From Pogostemon cablin (Eukaryota > Streptophyta > Magnoliopsida > Lamiales > Lamiaceae), in contig CM042958.1 of assembly GCA_023678885.1 (NCBI GenBank), forward strand, positions 17,416,852 to 17,480,851: a stretch of 64,000 bases of DNA, written 5' to 3'. A program made the position numbers and the translations under genes. This document shows positions 1 through 10,732 of this stretch, one piece after another. Under the pieces are notes generated by a model. The model saw only the letters and a list, made by a program, of their open reading frames with translations. It ran no database searches and was not told where the DNA came from. Within the stretch, counting starts at the first letter, position 1, and every line of letters begins with the position of its first letter.

Positions 1-695
1 TAAACTTGCTGTGCAAGAGTGGTCTTTCCAAGTCCCCCCACACCCACTATAGACAGAATAGGGATGTCTGCAGATTCACCTTGGCTAGCACCCTCATCCA
101 AAACTTTTCTAACAAGAAAATCTCTGTCTCCTTCCCGACCATGTACTTTCTCCAAGTCTATGAAGGAAGTAGTTTGAATTCGGGAAGGTTCGGGCAAAGG
201 ATCAAGAGAAGTGGCCGGCTGAGAAACAACAAATTTATAACGATCCTTCTCTTTCAAGATCTCATCAAGTTGAGTCTTGACATTGAGAATTTTCTTGGCA
301 ATATCATGACGAACAATGGCTTTCTTGAAGTACAAACACGAACAGGAAGGGATGAAGGAGCATACCTTTTTCTTGGATGGAGAAACGACATCATCATCAT
401 CAGATTGATGATGTTCTTCAAGTTTAAGTTTGAGGATTGCGTAGTTCCATTCGTCCAAAACGTCCTCCATTTGGGAAGATGTCTGCTCGAGCCTTGATAA
501 CCAGAAGTTGATGTTTTTGTCGTTGAATCTTCGATTCTCAGCATCATCCAACACATTTCTGATGATCTTCAGCTCTTTGGCCAGTCTGTGAACCTCCTTC
601 TCAGCTCCTCTCACCAAATTCACGTGGTACCGTGCCTGCTCTTCCAACAGACTCATCATTCGCCCAGCCGCAGCCGAAAGGATAGCGTCCGCCAT
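1..695 (-). CDS. CC-NB-LRR disease resistance protein (RGA-like), 5' part, cut by window edge
   Basis: This is an intracellular immune receptor of the CNL class, which senses pathogen effectors through an ATP-binding switch. The minus strand is open from ATG at 695 to base 1 (231 codons) with no stop, so the 3' part lies outside the window. Residues 1-150 look like an Rx-type coiled-coil domain: it starts MADAILSAAAGRMMSLLEEQ, has VLDDAE near residue 48, and an EDVID-type motif (MEDVLDEWNYA) at about 76-86. The Walker A P-loop GVGGLGKTTLA follows at about 218-228, at the normal spacing for RGA/R1-like CNLs. A Lys-rich acidic linker (DDDD then KKK) sits near residue 100-110. The start is the first ATG after upstream stops and gives the canonical MAD/MAE beginning. 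Whether the full gene is intact cannot be judged here. Confidence 0.93.
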   Translation of the reverse strand, partial: MADAILSAAAGRMMSLLEEQARYHVNLVRGAEKEVHRLAKELKIIRNVLDDAENRRFNDKNINFWLSRLEQTSSQMEDVLDEWNYAILKLKLEEHHQSDDDDVVSPSKKKVCSFIPSCSCLYFKKAIVRHDIAKKILNVKTQLDEILKEKDRYKFVVSQPATSLDPLPEPSRIQTTSFIDLEKVHGREGDRDFLVRKVLDEGASQGESADIPILSIVGVGGLGKTTLAQQV

Positions 696-1206
696 GATCT
701 TCAGCTCTCTCTTTTTAGATATGTATGTAATTATGTTATGTATATATGTGAATGTGTTTTTTTTCTCCTCTGTTTCTTCGATGCTGATGATATTAGTCCT
801 TATACACATACACATAGATTAACTAAAGTAGCAAAAGACACCCTTAGCTTATTGTATTATTCCTTCCTTGCATAGACTCTGAGAATAATTAAAGTAGCAA
901 GGTAAGACATAAACTGTTAAGTTATTCTTTTCTTTCAATTACTTCTTATAAAGATTAAAGCTAAAGTACGTATTTTGCACAGCTGTTAATGGAGCAGAAG
1001 CGTATCCTTTTTCTTTTTTTTCTCCTTTGGTTTTCATAAAAATACATTTCCTTTTCTTTAAGCAAATAATTTTCTAATTATTCTAGCTGCCTACTAGCCA
1101 CATGACATGTATTCAATGATTTCATTATTGAATTCTATATTCAAATATTTGCTTTAATAAATGAAGTTAATATTAGAGTGTAAATTAATGATCTTTCTGA
1201 AACTTA
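696..1206. other. Upstream region of the CNL gene
   Basis: AT-rich non-coding DNA with pyrimidine runs. It should contain the 5' UTR and promoter of the minus-strand CNL gene. I see no transposon boundary or clear core promoter element that I would commit to. Confidence 0.4.
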
Positions 1207-1208
1207 TA

Positions 1209-1448
1209 CTCCCTCCGTCCCTTCAAAGGTAACCGTTTACTTTTTGCATGTGGACAGTTCAAATGTCTTTATTTGCATTTTGCACGTGGATTAAGAAGTA
1301 TTATTATTATAGATAAAGTGGATAGATATATTAGAGGGAAGAGGTAGGTCATATTGTGTACTTTTTTTTACTAAATATAGGAAATTGATACCTTTGAAGC
1401 GGACGCCAGAAATAGTGAAATGGATACCTTTAAAGCGGACGGAGGGAG
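1209..1448. mobile_element. Stowaway-like MITE
   Basis: Terminal inverted repeats CTCCCTCCGTCCC (left) and GGACGGAGGGAG (right) are flanked by the dinucleotide TA on both sides (1207-1208 and 1449-1450). These are the Tc1/mariner-type Stowaway hallmarks. It is 240 bp, non-coding and AT-rich inside. Confidence 0.9.
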
Positions 1449-1595
1449 TATATACAAACGAACGAATAATCCATTTTCTTTAAAGGGAAAATGATATATT
1501 TAATCAATTGATTTAAGCAAATATTTGAGCATTGGAGCCGTGTTGGGCACTGAAACCCCCCATAGTATTTTCAAATATTTTGGAGTTTAAACAAT

Positions 1596-1758
1596 GAGTG
1601 AGGCTCTTGTGCGTTCGGGACCCCGTGCCCCTTCATAATTTCTGTACCCCTTTACAATTTAAATATATAGCAATACATAGCTTTTAAATAAAATATGGTG
1701 GGGGGTTGTGTTCACATGGGGACAGTGTGTCCCGCAGGCGCAGGAGCTTTTACCTGCC
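1596..1758. mobile_element. MULE-type MITE, GAGTGAGGCTC family
   Basis: It begins GAGTGAGGCTCTTGTGC and is flanked by TTAAACAAT (1587-1595) and TTAAATAAT (1759-1767), a 9-bp TSD matching at 8 of 9. It is collinear with the element at 13263-13440, sharing the central CAATACATAG and TTCACATGGGGA blocks. Nine-base duplications are typical of Mutator-like elements. Confidence 0.75.
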
Positions 1759-2023
1759 TTAAATAATAAATCATCTCATATATTTTTACTTTATTATAAA
1801 AAGTCCTAAAATAGTTGGGACATTTATTTTCGTCTCAAGCCTTTTGTTTTTCTCTGATTTCGTCTCAAAATAATATTTTTTATCAATTTCGTTCCATAAT
1901 TTTTTAAAAGTTATAGGACTATTTCAAAAAAATTAATTAATTTTATAAACTATTTTGAATAAATTAAATTTGAATAAGGCGATTTTAATTTTAAACTCAA
2001 TTTAGTGCGTACAATTTATTAAA

Positions 2024-2369
2024 GGGAAAATATCACATTTGGTCTCATAAGAATTCCTTCAATTCAATTATAGTCCCGTATGAATACACATGCCACATAG
2101 CTAGCGGTTTTGGTCCCATAAGAATATTATAATCATAATTTTCAAAAAATTTCATCCCAAATTAACTTATATTATTATAAACTATCAGATTTATATTATT
2201 TTCTATCTTTCAAAATAGACATAATCCATTTTGGTCTTGTTAATGGTTCAGAATATTTAGTCAACTATTAACAGATTTTGATGAAAAATTCCTATGAGAC
2301 TAAATCGGTCAGTTTTAGGACTTTTTTGGCATTGAGCAATTTTACGAGACTAAATCTAAAATTATCTCA
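2024..2369. mobile_element. MULE-type MITE with 9-bp TSD TTTATTAAA
   Basis: The ends are imperfect inverted repeats (GGGAAAATATCACATTTGGTC on the left; GACTAAATCTAAAATTATCTC on the right). The exact 9-mer TTTATTAAA lies at 2015-2023 and 2370-2378. A related element with longer terminal repeats is at 11853-12158. There is no coding capacity. Confidence 0.8.
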
Positions 2370-2528
2370 TTTATTAAATGTACGAATAGCCCAGTGGTTG
2401 TCGTCATGAGTTCTAATCCTTGTATGCGCAATCGTTCTTTTTTTCTTTCTCCCCCACTTCTTCTTCCTCCTCTTTTTTCTTTTTTTCCCTCCTTTTATTT
2501 ATGTTAGTTTATTTTTTATTTTTTTATT

Positions 2529-3330
2529 TTTATCAGTAATTAATAGGTACAAAAGGTTTTTAAATATTACTAACCGATACATTCGCTTTAGAAAATTATT
2601 CATATATAAAAAAAATTATTTTGTTTTACCCATAATACTCATATTCATCTGAACATCAGTGTGCATCGTCAAGAGAGAATAAAAAAACGCGATTAAATAT
2701 TACACTAATGTACATCAGTGTCCATTCTTGTGAGAGAAATAAATTCGTGAGAGAGAAATAAAGAACAAACTATTAAATCGCGATTGAAGTGTACACAATG
2801 ATATACATCAATGTGCATTTTTGCAGAGGAAAAAATACACCATTATATTACCCAAAAAAAATTAAACTTTCACTTGTGCACTTTAGAGAGAGAAATAGAG
2901 GAAAGGAAGAGAGAGAAATAGAAGAAAGGATTATTCCTAAAATTTCTCTTTAATGCGTAATTGAAGAATACACACTAATATATATCAATGTATATACATC
3001 AATGTACACAGTTAAGGGATGTTATAATTATCCTAAAATTCCTCCTAAAATATTTCAAAAATTATCTCACGTACCCACTATTCATTCCCTCTCACTGACT
3101 TCACATTAAGTGTACGTCAATGTTCAATTGAAATTTGAGTCAACTTATGTGATGAGATTTTTGAGAAAAAAAAATCGTTGACTTCACATTAAGTGTACAA
3201 CAATGTTTAATGTGATGAGATTTTTGAGGAAAAAAAAAAAGAAAAGAAATCGCTGATTACACGTGCACAACTACTGTATCAATGTTCAATATCTAGAGCA
3301 TCAATTGTATCTCTTGACCATTAATTCCAT
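2529..3330. repeat. Dispersed repeat with ACATCAGTGTGCA-like motifs, copy A
   Basis: This AT-rich stretch contains repeated short motifs of the form ACATCAGTGTGCAT / ATGTACATCAGTGT, separated by GAGAGAAATA blocks. Its left end (GTAATTAATAGGTACAAAA, then GATACATTCGCTTTAGAAAA) is shared with a copy near 61843-62520. A third, more diverged copy lies at about 45560-46690. No terminal repeats or TSD could be fixed, so the class is unknown and the boundaries are approximate. Confidence 0.6.
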
Positions 3331-3339
3331 GTTGCTTCC

Positions 3340-5027
3340 TGAACTTAAAGCCAATTTCGGTATAATTGATCAAGGTAAGCGTACTTTATCGTGTGTAGTT
3401 ATTGACCCAGTTTAAATGTTGATCAAAGGGAGAGTTCAATCCGAGGTGTATCCGGATTCATTTTTAACCATGCTTTATAGGAGTGATCGGGTTTGTGAGT
3501 TTTTAGAATTAAAAGATAATTATATAACCAAGTAGCAAATAAAATAAATAACAACTAAAGATAATTGATGCAAGAGACAAGAAACAAAGATGAAAATAAA
3601 TTGGAAAGGTGAGTAATCTAAAGATGAGCAAGGCTAACCACATTCAAGATTAAGGGTATTATCTAGACTTGTTAGATTTAAATGTCAAGTATCAATGATA
3701 AATGAACTAGAAGCAATTACAAAGGTTCCTCTAGTCCCTATGACCAAGGTAATTAGATTCTCAACTCATTACAAGTTTTAAGCGCAAAAGATTGCCCCTT
3801 ACTCTCAAGTTCCACTAGGGTACTATGATTATAAGATTGATTCTTCTCACTCAATTAATAACCTACTTAAATCCATTAACTAAGTGTCTTCACATGAATG
3901 TTCTAAGTATATAAAGATGCTACCACATACTTCACATACTAACATATATTACCCATACTACAACATGATTCAATCAAAATCATAGTTACAATATCGGAAT
4001 GACCTTCCTAACATTATAAATAGAGATTTCAATCACACAAATCATAATACAAATATAGTGAATCATAAATCATGTAGGAAAAACCAAATATCATATCAAC
4101 TATCATGTAAAATCTAACAAATCCAAAAAGCCCTAATCCATCTTGTGGCTAGCCTCACTAAAGGTCTAGCCTACAATAAACATTATGAAAACATCCTCAA
4201 AATGCTTACATATATTCATTGTTTCAAAACAACCCAAAAAGAATTACAAATGAAAAGTAAGATATATTCCCTTCTTGAGGTAGGTTGGATGTCTTCCTTC
4301 ACTTTGTAAGCTCCCACTCTCAATCCTCAATCCTCAATATATTAATGGTGAAAATATGAAGAAAATGGAGAGGATGGATGAAAGGATGATGGATGGATGA
4401 AGATGAAGGTGTAAAATATAGAAAAGAGTGTGTGTTGTGTGTGTCTTGGAAACTCCCCCTTGCCAATCTGATGAGAGAAGTGAGCATTTAGGGTATTTAT
4501 ACCCCTCTTGAATGCCCAAAAGTCGAATTTACAGCTGGCATTTTTGCATTAAAATTCGATCGAGTTTCCATGCTTCGGTCGAGTTTTCATGCATTTTGCG
4601 CTTCTTAAAACAGAACACGTTTTCTGCCTTCAAAGTGTCGAAAAACTCGACCGAGTTTTCAGATCTTCGGTCGAGTTTTCATGTTTCTCCCAGACTTCAA
4701 TTTCACACTGTACCAGAAATTCGATCTAATTTCGGAAAATTCGATCGAGTTTTTAAGCAATTCCTTGGCCTCCATTCTGTACTAGAAACTCGATCGAGAT
4801 TATGAAAATTCGATCGAGTTTTTGTGCACTTCTTTGCATCCTCAACTTCGTCTCCACTTTGACTCGATTTTCCTTCCAAAACACCTATTTAACATTAATG
4901 CAAACTTAAATTAGTGAATTTCATTAAATCCATCGATATCCTTCAAAATACGAAGCAAAAACAAGCTAAACAAACATAAAACGAACATAGAAACACGACA
5001 AAATCTAGGTGAATTGGACGACAATCA
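3340..5027 (-). mobile_element. Solo LTR, probably Ty3/gypsy type, with 5-bp TSD
   Basis: A 1688-bp block begins TGAACTTAAAGCC and ends GACGACAATCA on the plus strand, so it has the TG...CA ends of an LTR. It is flanked by identical CTTCC at 3335-3339 and 5028-5032. Read on the minus strand it contains a TATAAATA box, a C/T-rich leader and a long non-coding R/U5-like tail. No internal domain or second LTR adjoins it, which points to a solo LTR left by unequal recombination. Its length and style resemble the long LTRs of plant Tat/Athila gypsy elements, but that assignment is by general resemblance only. Confidence 0.85.
4494..4501 (-). promoter_or_regulatory. TATA box of the solo LTR
   Basis: The minus strand reads TATAAATA inside the 12-bp palindrome GGTATAAATACC. 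It lies about 530 bp from the LTR 5' end (base 5027) and is followed by a C/T-rich stretch, as expected for an LTR promoter. It would drive transcription toward lower coordinates. Confidence 0.6.
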
Positions 5028-5032
5028 CTTCC

Positions 5033-6452
5033 GTAAGATACTAATGAAACCATCTATAGTTAACTCCATTATTGCATGTTCAATTTAAATGAAATAATAT
5101 ACCAATGGTAAAAAAATCGGGCGATTAATAATATTATGAACCAAAAACTTACAATCTCAATTAATATACACCCTATATTTATCAAAATCAACTGTTAGAA
5201 ACAGTGCATTTTCTTCTGCCAATTACTGTGAATCTCAATTTTCTCTCCTACTATGGACATTTGCCACCGTCGAAACTCCGATCTGTCCCAACGTCATTGT
5301 TCCTCCGCCGGGATTATGTGAGATGCAATCTTCTTCCCGAAGAAGAAAATGAATTGATCTAGCTTTCAATTAGTGATAAGATGTTTCTGTAAAAAAAAAC
5401 AAATTGGTGATAAGATGTTCATACTCAGAATAGGCTACGTTGAAAATTTAGGATAATTGTAACATCACTTTTAAATTAATTTTACACATTAGTGTTAATA
5501 TGGGTAAATTGGGTAATAGAGAAAATAATTTTGTATCCAACTGTAACTCTATAAACTGAATGTATTGTATAGTAATTAGGCTTAAAACTCGTATCTATTA
5601 GTAATAAACTCTATTTTTTCTTACTTTTTCATTTAATTCATGGCTAAACTTGTGTGTCCCAAGACATCGTGTCCTTAAATCCCATGATTTTCAAAAGTTG
5701 TGTCTTTTAGTATTAAATTATGTACCCTTTTTTTCTGAGAAAAAATTAAAAATTTTAATCAAATATTTATACTATTTATATTTCAATAGATCTTTTCTAG
5801 AAAAAAAAATTACACTCTTTATTCATTAAAGTATATATCATTTAGAATAAAATATTGTACCTTTATAAAAACTTATACACCAAAAGATAAAAGAGACCAA
5901 CTCTTAGTTTATTCTTTTATGTTTTTTTTTTCCTCATAGTTTACTTGTTATTTCTATTTATATTATAATTTCTCTTATTTTTTTTTATTTTTTTCTCACT
6001 TTTTCATTTAGTTCATTCCTTTGCCATTTCTTTTTTGTCTTGTACTTATCTCTCGTTTTTCATTTACTTCACTTTTTTATTTACTCCATTTTCCTCTTAA
6101 GTTCATTAAATTATAAAACATACTCCTATAATATATAAATTTGAAAAAAAAATACTTTTCATCCTATACAAAAATTACATTTTACTTTTTATAGCTAAGC
6201 TTTTTTTTATCTCAAAATTCCGTATTTGTTTTTATAACAAAAGTAAATTATTAGGATGAGATTGAGGGAATATTTGTTTTTAAAATTTAAAATTTCTATA
6301 TAAAAAATTACTTTTTATCTCTAACCTTTTTTATACCAAAAGTTGTACTCTCTCTCACGAGATAGGTGGATATTTTATTTTTTATATGGATTAAAGAGTA
6401 TTATTACTTAATGTATGATTAAAGGGTTTTATTATTTAATATATAGTGAGTA
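5033..6452. other. AT-rich intergenic DNA without a recognised gene
   Basis: There are long T- and A-rich runs and short degenerate MITE-like pieces. No reading frame shows protein-like composition and no complete element boundary was found. Confidence 0.4.
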
Positions 6453-6461
6453 ATTATATTA

Positions 6462-6814
6462 GAGTTGATATTGGGTGCACTCGGGTGCAAGGGTGCACCC
6501 ATATGCGTATAACTTTTTATTCTATTTTGTATAAATATTATTCTATTTTGTATACGTGTTTCTTAATAATTGTATATTTTTCTTACATTAAGTTTTTCAT
6601 TAAAAAACTAGCATGCATATGTGTATAACTTTTTATTCAATAGTGTATACATGTGTTTTTAATAATTGTATATTTTTTACACTCGATTTTTTATTAAAAA
6701 AAATAACAATTAAATTGTATATATTTTTGCTCATAATTGTATATATTTTTGCTCATTTTTGTATATGGGTGCACGCTATCTTAGGGTGCACCCGTGTGCA
6801 CACTATAATTAGCC
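6462..6814. mobile_element. MULE-type MITE, GGGTGCAC family, copy 1
   Basis: A 353-bp element starts GAGTTGATATTGGGTGCAC and ends GTGCACACTATAATTAGCC, with several GGGTGCAC repeats near each end and an AT-rich core. It is flanked by identical ATTATATTA (6453-6461 and 6815-6823). Copies in the opposite orientation (37077-37436) and in an interrupted form (39673-40187) are in this window. Confidence 0.87.
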
Positions 6815-7212
6815 ATTATATTAATGGTATATGTAGATCATATATATTAATTATATCAGTAATATGTGTGAGTCCATATATTTAAAAAGGAAAATATATA
6901 TTCCCTCATTCACAGTTAAATGCGAACAATACCTTATAAAAACATTAGGTAACCGTTAAAGAGACACTAAAATGAAAAGAAAAAAAACGTCACGGAGAGA
7001 GTATTTGTTTTGGTAACAAATTTAGTTATTGGGACAGGATGCAGGAAGTATTTGTTTCTAAAATTTAAAATATTTGAAGATAGAGAGGGATTAGGGTGAT
7101 CTGGGTATCAATTCAATTGGTATACCTTAGTCTCCACTTTTATTAATTAATTCATACTTCTTCATTAATATTGTTTTTTATTTTATTTTTAAATTTATTT
7201 TATTTAAATGAC

Positions 7213-7375
7213 TATTATACCCTAAACCTTAAATCACAAGGGCAAAATTATAATTATACCTTAAACCCTAGGGATAAATTATACCCTAAACCATAAGGGT
7301 AAAATTATAATTATACCTTAAAGCCTAAATTCTAGGATAAATTATACTCTAAACCATAATGGTAATTTGTAATTC
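7213..7375. repeat. Tandem repeat with telomere-like CCCTAAA words
   Basis: About 2.6 copies of a 56-64-bp unit carry ATTATACCCTAAACC, GGGTAAAATTATAATTATACC and related words. The unit includes single plant telomere words (CCCTAAA) but is not a true telomeric array. It lies about 280 bp upstream of the E2 start codon. Confidence 0.6.
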
Positions 7376-7650
7376 CTAAAATTAAATAATAAAAATAAAA
7401 AAAGGAAGAAGAAAACAGTAACAGTAAAAAAAATCTACTCTGAAGGTGGAGGACATTTTGGAATTGGTGGGACACTTCGTATTCTAGTCTTTGCCTTGAA
7501 ATATGTATGTTAGTTGATTGAAAACAAACACTCTCTCGTCTCTCCCAGCTAAAATTAGTTTCTCTCGTCTTCTCCGCCACCCCACTGTAATGCCACTCAC
7601 ACTTGATTCAGACACCATTTCCTAGCATTCGCAACTCCTCCACCGCGCCA

Positions 7651-10600
7651 ATGGCTTCTCTTTCCTTCTCCTCCTCCGTCTCCACATCCACCCCCTTCTT
7701 CCACCCCTCTGCATTCTTCCTCAAGCCCCGCTCCATTCCCCGTCACATTGTCCACGGCAAGATCCGCGAGATCTTTATGCCCGCCCTCAGCTCCACCATG
7801 ACCGAGGGCAAAATCGTCTCCTGGATTAAATCTGAAGGCGACCTTCTCTCCAAGGGCGATTCTGTTGTCGTTGTCGAATCTGATAAAGCCGATATGGATG
7901 TCGAAACATTCTACGACGGAATATTAGCGGCCATTGTTATTAACGAAGGTGAGACTGCCCCTGTTGGCGCGCCGATTGGGATTTTAGCCGAGTCTGAAGC
8001 AGAGATTGCGGAAGCTAAGGCTAAAGCGGAGTCGCAATCCACGTTGGCGCCGCCCGCCGCGCCATCGCCTGTAGCCGAGGAGTCTGCTCCTGTCGCTTCG
8101 AAAATTGAAGCTCCGCCACCGCCTCCCATTGTTCCACCGCCGGGTAAAGTGGTGTTGACTCCTTATGCAAAGAAATTGGCGAAGCAGCATAAGGTGGATA
8201 TTAATAAATTGGTGGGTACAGGGCCATTTGGAAGAATAAAGCCGGAGGATGTGGAGAAAGCAGCGGGAATCACGGCTTCTCCAAAGGGAAATGTGGTGGC
8301 GACGGCACCGGCTGCAACTCCGGTGGCATCTGAGACGAAGGCTGCAACAAGCTACCCTGAGATCCCAGGATCCACAATTGTGCCTTTCACTGGCATGCAA
8401 GTAGCAGTGTCGAAGAACATGGTGGAGAGTCTAAGTGTACCCACTTTCAGAGTTGGATATCCCATTGCTACGGATGCACTCGATGCTCTGTATGAGAAGG
8501 TACATTTATTTGAATGTTGTTCATTTGATGCCAATGGTATTGACTTCAATTGTGAGCTGCAGTATAAACTTATTTGATTATGCTATAGTATGATTGCTTT
8601 GTGTAAAAGATTTGTTGGCGTAAATAACAATAATCATCAAAATTTAAGAAATGGGGTTTATTCGATTAATCTTTAGTTGAAGAAGAAAGGTGTTACCATG
8701 ACTGCACTGTTAGCAAAAGCTGCAGCAATGGCATTGGTTCAGCATCCAGTAGTGAATGCTACATGTAAAGATGGGAAAAGCTTTACTTACAATAGCAGTA
8801 TAAATATTGCTGTGGCTGTGGCAATTAATGATGGTTTGATCACGCCGGTTCTTCAAGATGCTGATAAGGTAGAATTCATGAATAATCTATATGTTCTTCA
8901 TTGATTTGTTTCCATTCTTGCTTAGTAACTTCTGAAATACTAGAGTATCCTGAGTTGCTTGCTATTTTTTATAGTTGGATCTCTATCTGTTGTCCAAAAA
9001 ATGGAAGGAGCTTGTCGAGAAGGCTCGGGCAAAGCAGCTTCAACCCCAGGAGTACAATTCAGGTACTTGATCAGAAATTTTTGTTTCAATTTCTAAGGCA
9101 ATATATATTATTATATTCTGAGCGTAGTGGTCATATCAGAACTCACTCAAATGGTTGGCTGTAGGGACTTTCACATTATCTAATTTGGGCATGTTTGGAG
9201 TGGATAGATTTGATGCTATACTTCCTCCTGGACAAGTAAGGATTGAGAACTGACATTTTATATTTCACTGTTTGGATTATTAATGTTGTATTCTGTACAT
9301 TAATTGAGTAATTTGGACAATGATCAGGGGGCCATTATGGCCGTTGGAGCATCAAAGCCTTCTGTTATAACAGATAAAGATGGATTCTTCAGCGTCAAAA
9401 ACCAGATGCTGGTATGTCTATCATGTAGTTAATTGGATTGAATTGTGCCACTTTTCTTAACCAGTTAATGGTATTAAAAAGTATATTTAAGCATAATAGG
9501 TTTATATAATTTACAAATACTTCCATCCTGCAGTGGACATGATTTTAAATTGTGATGCAATTTGTTGTTTTCTTGTGTATATGAATATTATGTGCAATTT
9601 AGAAATATATCTAAATTTCATTATTCTCTCTTTTCAATAAAATGTGTTGTGGCTTTTGGAAGTTCTATTCCATCTTTGGTTCAATCTGAACGAAAGCATT
9701 TTAAATTTTTGGCTACTTCTGTGAGGCTGATTCTATTGAGCAAAATTTGTTTGAGATATCTCTTGATTTCCACAAACACACATTCTTTCATTGATGGAAC
9801 TATCCGTGCTGTTCTTTCCTAAAAAATCAGTTTCTCTTTTAAGATAATCTTTACTTATTGTGCAATGAGATGAGATCTACCAAGTCGCATAACACTTATG
9901 TAAGACTAATGCATTTATACATATGTAAGACTATAATGCATTTATTTGAATTGATATGAAATTGCCCCACTAATAGATGATACCAATATAGTTACTGAAA
10001 GCTGTTGGTTCTTGATATTTGTTTCTGCTTGTTCCATTTTTTAATTTCCTAACATGCCTAAGTAAAGATTAGTGTTGCTTTGATTCATTATTTTACATCT
10101 CACAACTGTGTCAAAATCTTGCTAGCGACAGTCGCATAAGGTCTGATAGATGAAATGTTTCTTTTAATTTCAGAAAGCTTTTGCTAGAACTTTAGGCCAA
10201 CTTTTATCTAACAGTCAATTTCCTTAGTTTGCCAATAATACTACTCCCTCCGTCCCGGGTATTTTTACCCGTTTGTACGGGCACGAAAATTAAGAAATGT
10301 TGCTTTTTTAATATAGTATAATGTAAGAAAAAGTAGGGATAAATTTGTAATTTTGTGATAAAAAAGTAAATAAAGTTGTTGGGAATGATGAATAAAGTTT
10401 TAAAAAGTAAATAAAGTTGCTGGAATTGATGAATAAAGTGTAAAAAGTAGGTAAGATGTAGAGTGTATTTTTCCATTTATGGAATGAATAAAAATACGTG
10501 GGACACCTAAAAATGGAAATTGGGTAAAAATACGTGGTGGGACAGAGGGAGTATAATAATACTTTATGAGAACAGAATTTTATGGTTTTGTCTAAGGAGA

Positions 10601-10732
10601 GTGAATTAATTTACATAAAATGTTCCGGTCAATGTTACAGCGGATCACCGAATCATCTACGGTGCTGACTTGGCTGCATTCCTTCAAACATTTTCAAAGA
10701 TCATTGAGAACCCGGAAAGTTTGACAATGTAG
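7651..10732 (+). CDS. LTA2: Plastid pyruvate dehydrogenase E2, dihydrolipoyl acetyltransferase (LTA2 type), final splice site defective
   Basis: This is the core subunit of the plastid pyruvate dehydrogenase complex, which moves acetyl groups to CoA for fatty-acid synthesis. Exons: 7651-8499, 8677-8868, 8975-9062, 9165-9235, 9328-9411 and 10628-10732. Phases are consistent, giving 462 residues against about 480 for Arabidopsis LTA2. Residues 1-35 are a Ser-rich transit peptide. The lipoyl domain follows, with lipoyl-Lys in ESDKADM (K79). An Ala/Pro linker leads to the subunit-binding domain (about 168-206, TPYAKKLAKQHKVDI). The acetyltransferase domain ends with the catalytic DHRIIYGADLAAFLQ motif. 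ATG 7651 is preferred because the frame upstream of it has no ATG. Oddity: the bases before the last exon are TTCCG, not AG, with an in-frame stop just upstream (10616-10618). The symbol is by homology; this may be a decaying paralogue. Confidence 0.9.
10244..10551. mobile_element. Stowaway-like MITE in the last E2 intron
   Basis: Ends CTCCCTCCGTCCCGGG and GTGGGACAGAGGGAG are flanked by TA (10242-10243, 10552-10553). It is 308 bp, with an internal near-duplication of AATAAAGTT-containing text. Its right end is 76 bp from the expected start of the last E2 exon. Confidence 0.9.

Noticed and set aside
6..497. Plus-strand open frame of 163 codons at the left edge
   Set aside because: It is antisense to the clearly recognisable CC-NB-LRR frame on the minus strand.
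2385..2425. tRNA or SINE with AGCCCAGTGGTTG and AGTTCTAATCC
   Set aside because: The A- and B-like words are too close together and no TSD or cloverleaf could be found.
7984..8400. Minus-strand frame of 138 codons rich in Arg, Ser and His
   Set aside because: It is a shadow of the GC-rich first exon of the plastid E2 gene.
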